A DNA stretch of 9,896 bases, from the NCBI GenBank assembly GCA_007119395.1, contig SKPS01000369.1:1-9896 (forward strand), read 5' to 3'. Made by a program: the position numbers and the translations under genes. Positions within the stretch are counted from its first letter, which is position 1, and each line of letters starts with the position of its first letter. Under the pieces are notes generated by a model. It was given only the letters and a program-made list of their open reading frames with translations, was not told the origin of the DNA and searched no databases. Of this stretch, positions 5,620-9,896 are shown piece by piece. Source of the DNA: Lentimicrobiaceae bacterium (lineage in GTDB: Bacteria > Bacteroidota > Bacteroidia > Bacteroidales > SKPS01).

Positions 5620-7680
5620 ATGCATAAGTATTTAACACAGGCGCTTATCGTTATCGGAATATTCATTGGCTATGTTTCTGTCAACGCACAAAATGAACCC
5701 TGGTCGTTTGAGTTGAAACACGGGGTAAACGCCAAAATCGAGACCGAACATCTGAGGGATCTCTATTTTTATGATGCTGAATATGGATGGGCTACCGGCA
5801 GGAGAGGTTTGATCAAGCATACGCGTGATGGGGGCCTTACATGGGTTGAACAAAAAAGCCCGAAGCCTGTAGACCTGGGTTCTGTTACGTTTGTATCACG
5901 TGATCGTGGCTGGATCGTTGGGATACAGGGCACTGTTTTGTCGACAAAGGATGGCGGCACCACCTGGGTGGATAAGTCGATTCAGGAGGTGCAATCGTTC
6001 ATACGTTATGTGCACTTTATCGATGCTGAAAATGGTTGGATTGCTGCGGCAGAAGGGCGGTTTTCAACCACCGAAGGAGGAATCAGTTGGAGTAAAATCT
6101 CTGATCCTTCAGATTGGCGATCTATTACTGCCATTCATTTTGAAGACAAACTGTATGGACGGCTGCTTTTATTCCCAGATGGTGAATCGTTTAAGAGCCG
6201 TTTGCTTATAACAGATGATGGTGGCTTTACATGGAAGGAGTCGCAAGGGTTTGAAGATTCTGTATATCGCTATGGTGTGTTAGCAAGCATCACTTTTTAT
6301 GACACTGATCATGGGTTGATTATTGCGAACCAGCCCGATGATTTTGCGTTGCTCACCACTGACGGCGGAGCCACCTGGCACAGGCGGAACAGCCCAATTG
6401 AACATGATGAATTTCAAGACGGATTGGAGTATTTAACAATAAGAACTGTGTTCTTAAGGCCCGACAGAGTGCTCGGATTCGGGGATGTCTTTGGTCGGGG
6501 CAAGCTGTTTTTGTCTGAGGATGGTTGTAAAACCTGGGAGGAACTCCCCCTCCCCTTCAATCGAACCATTAACAGTATGTGGTTTCATGACGAAAACAAT
6601 GGGCTGATTGCCAGCTCTAACGGGATAATTCGCACCCTGGATGGAGGAGAGACCTGGATTGCTGATCGTGATGAACCCGATCCAACAATTACCGATGTGC
6701 AATTCCTTCATGCCGGTATGGGGTGGGTCGTAGGTGAAGAATCTACTGTTTTCCAAACCAGAGATGGAGGCAGCAGTTGGCAACAGATCCAACTGCCGGT
6801 TGAAGGGATCCGATTGCAAAGTGTAACGTTTCTCACACCTAATATAGGGTGGATTTCAGCCAATAACGGGGCATTGTTCTCAACCCGTGATGGTGGCATG
6901 AACTGGTCGCATCAGGACTTTACTCAAAAGGTTGAAGCAGATTCTGAAGTGGAACTCGAAAGGATGAAGAGAGTATTCCCCGATCTCATCAAACCATTCA
7001 CAGTGAAAAGAACCCAAATGATCAGCTTAGAGCAGGGGTGGATGGTAGGGCATCAGCCATTTGGCCGGCAATACTCATCAGTCTATCGAACCAGCGATGG
7101 AGGTGCAACCTGGTCCAGGATTGGAAATGCAGAAGAGTACAGTTTTCGTGATTTTGTTTTTGAGAGCCCCGAAGTTGCCTATGCAATTGATTGGGACCGA
7201 TTGTACAAAACCAACGATGGGGGGCTGACCTGGGAACAGGTTACACTACCCATGTCAACATGGAATCGGATGGCATCCCTTCAACGTATCAACAACACGA
7301 CACTGGTGATGCGCACTAACCGAAGCTGGTTGTTTTATAACCTTACCGACGGCACCGTTGTTGAACGCCCCCTCCCTACTGGTTTGAACATCGTAGAGTG
7401 CCACTTCACGACACTGGAAACCGGATGGCTGGCTACACGAAGCATGGTGTATCAGTCAACAGATGGTGGCATCACATGGAATCCGCTGATCGAAGAAAAT
7501 ACCATTCAAGCTGATATCCGCTCTATATTGGTTCTTTCTGAGGATCAGATTTGGATTGCAGGCACCAACGGCTTTGTAGGTGCATTGCGCAACAACAACT
7601 CGCCTCTGTTCAGGGCAGAAGATGCAGTTGATGAGGTTCGTCAAAGAGTAAATCAAATAAGGAGCAGACTGCGTGAATAA
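5620..7680 (+). CDS. Secreted YCF48/BNR-like double beta-propeller protein
   Basis: 686 residues with a signal peptide at the ATG (hydrophobic residues 8-20, cleavage near V-N-A-Q, 21-24). The body is a series of Asp-box repeats of the form S/T-x-D-G-G-x-T-W. I count twelve clear ones between residues about 68 and 622 (for example T-R-D-G-G-L-T-W, T-T-D-G-G-A-T-W, S-T-D-G-G-I-T-W) plus one degenerate blade (L-T-D-G-T-V-V). Each is preceded by a G-W-x-V/A-G strand. Thirteen units plus a closing strand fit two seven-bladed propellers. A charged insertion separates units 9 and 10 (about residues 435-465), and the C-terminus is a short charged helix (about 664-686). The family includes the photosystem II assembly factor Ycf48, but in Bacteroidota such proteins are common exported proteins of unknown role, so no photosynthetic function is implied. 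There are no sialidase catalytic residues that I can identify and no type IX sorting tail. Confidence 0.9.
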   Translation: MHKYLTQALIVIGIFIGYVSVNAQNEPWSFELKHGVNAKIETEHLRDLYFYDAEYGWATGRRGLIKHTRDGGLTWVEQKSPKPVDLGSVTFVSRDRGWIVGIQGTVLSTKDGGTTWVDKSIQEVQSFIRYVHFIDAENGWIAAAEGRFSTTEGGISWSKISDPSDWRSITAIHFEDKLYGRLLLFPDGESFKSRLLITDDGGFTWKESQGFEDSVYRYGVLASITFYDTDHGLIIANQPDDFALLTTDGGATWHRRNSPIEHDEFQDGLEYLTIRTVFLRPDRVLGFGDVFGRGKLFLSEDGCKTWEELPLPFNRTINSMWFHDENNGLIASSNGIIRTLDGGETWIADRDEPDPTITDVQFLHAGMGWVVGEESTVFQTRDGGSSWQQIQLPVEGIRLQSVTFLTPNIGWISANNGALFSTRDGGMNWSHQDFTQKVEADSEVELERMKRVFPDLIKPFTVKRTQMISLEQGWMVGHQPFGRQYSSVYRTSDGGATWSRIGNAEEYSFRDFVFESPEVAYAIDWDRLYKTNDGGLTWEQVTLPMSTWNRMASLQRINNTTLVMRTNRSWLFYNLTDGTVVERPLPTGLNIVECHFTTLETGWLATRSMVYQSTDGGITWNPLIEENTIQADIRSILVLSEDQIWIAGTNGFVGALRNNNSPLFRAEDAVDEVRQRVNQIRSRLRE

Positions 7681-7802
7681 ACGGCACAAACACCTTGGGA
7701 TAATTGACAATAAGCTCCTTATATTCTTGTTAAGCTCCATCACAAGTCTGCCATCAAAAATCAGATCAACATAGCTCGACTGAAGGATTCATCTGATACA
7801 GC

Positions 7803-7830
7803 ACCGGCTTAACCTGCTTTTCCTGCCGGT
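7803..7830. repeat. Short GC-rich inverted repeat
   Basis: ACCGGC at 7803-7808 pairs with GCCGGT at 7825-7830 across a 16-nt loop. There is no T tract after it. It may be part of the 3' untranslated structure of the propeller gene, or chance. Confidence 0.3.
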
Positions 7831-7851
7831 TGAATCGTGGTAAAAGATTCT

Positions 7852-7875
7852 TATCAACAATACTTTTTGTTGATA
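7852..7875. repeat. Perfect inverted repeat, possible terminator or operator
   Basis: TATCAACAA (7852-7860) and TTGTTGATA (7867-7875) form a perfect 9-bp stem with a 6-nt loop, extendable by one G-U pair. It lies about 170 bases past the propeller stop and about 95 bases upstream of the promoter's TTG element. It is AT-rich and not followed by T residues, so it is a weak intrinsic terminator. As DNA it is a symmetrical site of the size used by dimeric regulators. Which of these it is cannot be decided here. Confidence 0.4.
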
Positions 7876-7967
7876 GCATATTGAAGCCATGACAAATCCC
7901 GCTGGCTGACCGTAACAATATCTTATTCTTTTTGATCGGTTTTTCTTGTTAACGTGGCCTGTTCGGC

Positions 7968-7998
7968 TTGGGTAGCTGGCGAAAATAGGGTATCTTTG
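7968..7998 (+). promoter_or_regulatory. Bacteroidetes-type promoter for the beta-helix gene
   Basis: TTG at 7968-7970, a 20-bp spacer, then TATCTTTG at 7991-7998. This matches the known Bacteroidetes primary sigma consensus (-33 TTG, -7 TAnnTTTG) in both boxes and spacing. Transcription would begin around 8003-8007, giving a leader of about 185 nt before the ATG at 8191. It is the only full match I found in the gaps between genes. Confidence 0.65.
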
Positions 7999-8094
7999 CC
8001 CCCGGAATAATCATCTCGAAGTTGTCTTTCTGCCGATCCTGGTAGTTGGATATTCCTTTTGCTTCCTGTTAGGTTTTCTGGAACTTATCGCAGG

Positions 8095-8134
8095 ATGAGG
8101 GAGTTTCCCCTCATGGTTGTTGTTTTATCATGAG
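8095..8134 (+). promoter_or_regulatory. Leader with two mutually exclusive hairpins
   Basis: In the predicted 5' untranslated region, ATGAGGG (8095-8101) can pair with CCCTCAT (8108-8114) over a 6-nt loop. CTCATG (8110-8115) can instead pair with CATGAG (8129-8134). The two stems share bases 8110-8114, so only one can form at a time. A third ATGAG at 8143-8147 could also compete. The arrangement resembles a switchable leader, but it matches no riboswitch class I recognise. Confidence 0.35.
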
Positions 8135-8190
8135 ATGCTTTGATGAGTTGTGGTTCCAAAATTTTTGTTCACTTCATTTCTTTTTTGCTG

Positions 8191-9896
8191 ATGAAAAACT
8201 TTGCTGCTTTTTTGATTCTTTTTTTGCTGATTTCGGGTTCATTGTTCTCACAAACCATTCGTTATGTTACGGTTCAGGGTAGCGGTAATATGGATGGCAC
8301 CTCTTGGGGCGATGCATATTCAGGGTTGCTGCTTCAGAACGCCATCAATGAGTTGGCAGTTATTGGTGGTGGTCAGGTGTGGGTGGCTGCCGGCATCTAT
8401 CTTCCGACAGAACCGTTTGACAACGACACCACGGATTCACGGAAGAGATCGTTCAATATGCGCACCGATGTAGCGCTATATGGTGGTTTTTCCGGTATTG
8501 AGACCTCCATAGAGCAGCGAAGCAACTTTGGTGAAAACGGCCTCAACGAGACCATTCTCAGCGGCAACCTGGGCGCTCCAACAACCAATGCCGATAACTC
8601 CTACCATGTGGTCTATGCTGAGCATGGTGTTTCTGATGCACTGTTAGATGGTTTCACCATCACAGATGGCCATGCCAACCACCCCACGGCTTCTTCGGAG
8701 GATGACGGTGCCGGGGTCTATGCCCGCAGTGGTCTCACCATCCGAAACAGCGTCATCAAAAACAACCACGCAACCGATAAAGGGGGTGGGCTTTTCGTGT
8801 GGAGCGATAACGTGATCAGCCATTGCACCATCCACAGCAACACCTCGGGGGATCATGGGGGAGGAGTCTATCTGTTGCATTTTTCCAGCGTAACGGATCC
8901 TGCACCGGTCATTGAGCATTCTCTCGTTTATAATAATACCGCTGCACAATACGGAGGGGGTGTTTTTATGAAAACAGGTAGCCTGTCTTACCATAACAGG
9001 GTGATCGCCAACACCGGACGTATGGGTGGTGGTATCTACCTGGAGAATCACGCGCAATCCATCAATAATCTGATTGCCAACAACCAAGCTACTCTGCAGG
9101 GCGGTGGGCTGTACCTGTATTATGGGGGTTATGCCACAGGCAATACGATTGTAAGCAACCATGCAGGTTCCAGCGGGGGAGGTGTTACACGTCGCTTTGG
9201 CAACAGTACGGTGAACAACAGCATTATCTGGAACAACAACACCCAGATTCAATTTAATGGAACAGGTATTGGGTTTACATACTGTGCAGTACAGGGTGGG
9301 TATACCGGCATGAGTGCCGGGCCGGGCATCATTGCACTGACAAACCACAACACCGGGGCTTCCAGTCTGCTTAACTATCCTGCCTTCAGAAACCCGTTTA
9401 TGACACAGGGATACACTGCGGCAAACCTGCATCAGGCGCTGGCTGCCGACTGGAGTCTCACCTGCCACTCTGCATGTATCGATATGGGTGACACCGCCCA
9501 GGTGCCTTCGAATGTCCTGTTCGATATTGCCGGGAACCCCCGTATCGTAGATGGCAACAACGACAGCCTCGCACTCCCCGATATGGGAGCCTGGGAATAC
9601 ACCCCTTTCCATACTGTGCATCAAACCATCTGCGCCGGCGACACCCTGTGGTTTGGTACCACACCACTAACCACCTCCGGGGTCTACCATGAAACCCACA
9701 CCGGTACCGGTGGCTGCGACTCCATTGTGGCGCTCACACTCGATGTATTATCAGCCGACTCCCTCTTCGTGCAGTTTGACCTCTGTCAGGGCGATACATT
9801 ATGGTATCGCGGGAACCCCTTCGCCAACGGAGGCACCTTCCAGCTTACCACACCGGCTCCCTCAGGATGCGATACACTCATCATCCTTACCATCAA
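8191..9896 (+). CDS. Secreted right-handed beta-helix protein with choice-of-anchor-Q-like region (3' partial)
   Basis: Reading from the ATG at 8191, the frame is open to the window end: 568 codons with no stop. A strong signal peptide spans residues 1-21 (M-K-N-F, a Leu/Ile/Phe core, cleavage near L-F-S-Q). The mature protein opens with R-Y-V-T-V-Q-G-S-G and G-T-S-W-G-D-A-Y, a common start for Bacteroidota beta-helix proteins. Residues 172-350 hold seven rungs built on G-G-G/A-V/I/L-Y/F followed by N-N or S-N turns, like polymorphic outer membrane protein repeats. Residues about 420-470 (A-C-I-D-M-G-D, D-I-A-G-N-P-R-I, P-D-M-G-A-W-E-Y) match the choice-of-anchor Q pattern. After it come two C-x-G-D-T-L-W ... 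G-C-D-S/T-I/L modules of about 40 to 50 residues, which are usually tandem and suggest many more downstream. The role is probably surface adhesion or glycan contact; no catalytic residues are recognised. The promoter and leader upstream suggest separate control. Confidence 0.9.
   Translation, partial: MKNFAAFLILFLLISGSLFSQTIRYVTVQGSGNMDGTSWGDAYSGLLLQNAINELAVIGGGQVWVAAGIYLPTEPFDNDTTDSRKRSFNMRTDVALYGGFSGIETSIEQRSNFGENGLNETILSGNLGAPTTNADNSYHVVYAEHGVSDALLDGFTITDGHANHPTASSEDDGAGVYARSGLTIRNSVIKNNHATDKGGGLFVWSDNVISHCTIHSNTSGDHGGGVYLLHFSSVTDPAPVIEHSLVYNNTAAQYGGGVFMKTGSLSYHNRVIANTGRMGGGIYLENHAQSINNLIANNQATLQGGGLYLYYGGYATGNTIVSNHAGSSGGGVTRRFGNSTVNNSIIWNNNTQIQFNGTGIGFTYCAVQGGYTGMSAGPGIIALTNHNTGASSLLNYPAFRNPFMTQGYTAANLHQALAADWSLTCHSACIDMGDTAQVPSNVLFDIAGNPRIVDGNNDSLALPDMGAWEYTPFHTVHQTICAGDTLWFGTTPLTTSGVYHETHTGTGGCDSIVALTLDVLSADSLFVQFDLCQGDTLWYRGNPFANGGTFQLTTPAPSGCDTLIILTI
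9619..9894 (+). repeat. Start of a C-x-G-D-T-L-W repeat array
   Basis: Two copies of an Ig-like stalk module follow the anchor-Q region. Unit 1 (about 9619-9750) has I-C-A-G-D-T-L-W, T-T-S-G-V-Y and G-C-D-S-I-V. Unit 2 (from about 9781) has L-C-Q-G-D-T-L-W, G-G-T-F and G-C-D-T-L-I. In Bacteroidota such modules typically occur in series before a C-terminal sorting signal, which would be beyond this window. Confidence 0.7.

Larger units (their letters stand above)
7681..8190. other. Non-coding stretch between the propeller and beta-helix genes
   Basis: About 510 bp without a credible gene on either strand; only short frames with no signal or domain pass through it. It holds an 8-bp direct repeat (TAAGCTCC at 7711-7718 and 7731-7738), two inverted repeats, a Bacteroidetes-type promoter and a leader with alternative hairpins. 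No tRNA, rRNA or transposon end is seen. Confidence 0.7.

Noticed and set aside
5565..5627. 20-codon lysine- and arginine-rich small frame overlapping the start of the propeller gene
   Set aside because: It has no ribosome site or conservation evidence, and the composition reflects the AT-rich gap. Translational coupling is possible but unsupported.
7695..7729. Promoter-like TTG with TATTCTTG
   Set aside because: The spacing from the nearest TTG copies is 24 or 15 bp and the -7 box has a mismatch; the match at 7968-7998 is much better.
8130..8282. 50-codon frame starting in the leader of the beta-helix gene
   Set aside because: It overlaps the signal peptide in another frame, is Phe/Cys-rich from the T-rich tract, and has no recognisable features.
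8644..9624. 326-codon open frame on the minus strand
   Set aside because: It lies opposite the beta-helix gene, whose + frame has a signal peptide, regular rungs and an anchor-Q-like region. The antisense product shows no domain or signal.

Overview
The window looks like a piece of a Bacteroidota (Bacteroidetes) genome. The evidence is the protein families present (FISUMP, PKD-like and YCF48-like modules, and a beta-helix protein followed by C-x-G-D-T-L-W repeats), the absence of clear Shine-Dalgarno sites, and one good match to the Bacteroidetes promoter consensus (TTG, 20 bp, TAnnTTTG). The order cannot be fixed from the sequence. All four protein genes lie on the + strand. The three whose N-termini are visible carry Sec signal peptides, so this is a block devoted to the cell surface or exterior. 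No RNA gene, insertion sequence, CRISPR array, reverse transcriptase or phage gene is visible.

Layout: (1) 1-4436 is the 3' part of a giant modular secreted protein. It alternates immunoglobulin-like PKD-type domains with four FISUMP domains (Fibrobacter succinogenes major paralogous domain, hallmark W-M-D-R-N-L-G), and the last FISUMP ends exactly at the C-terminus. (2) 4496-5476, after a 59-bp gap, is an unrecognised exported protein resembling an outer-membrane beta-barrel. (3) 5620-7680 is a secreted double beta-propeller with about twelve Asp-box repeats (YCF48/BNR-like). (4) 7681-8190 is a roughly 510-bp non-coding stretch with inverted repeats, a good promoter and a structured leader. 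(5) 8191-9896 is the 5' part of a large secreted right-handed beta-helix protein running off the window.

The first three genes are close together with no convincing promoter or terminator between them, so they could be one transcript; the beta-helix gene appears to have its own promoter. How they cooperate is not stated by the sequence. A plausible reading is a set of surface adhesin or recognition proteins, with the beta-barrel as a possible membrane partner.

The most interesting signal is in the four FISUMP C-terminal tails. In copies 1 and 4 the domain core differs mainly by synonymous third-base changes. In the tail after Y-W-S-S-T the codons differ almost entirely at first and second bases while third bases are kept. 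That is the footprint expected of adenine-targeted diversification by a diversity-generating retroelement (DGR) acting on NNY codons in a C-type-lectin-like fold. No template repeat or reverse transcriptase is in the window, so this remains a testable inference.
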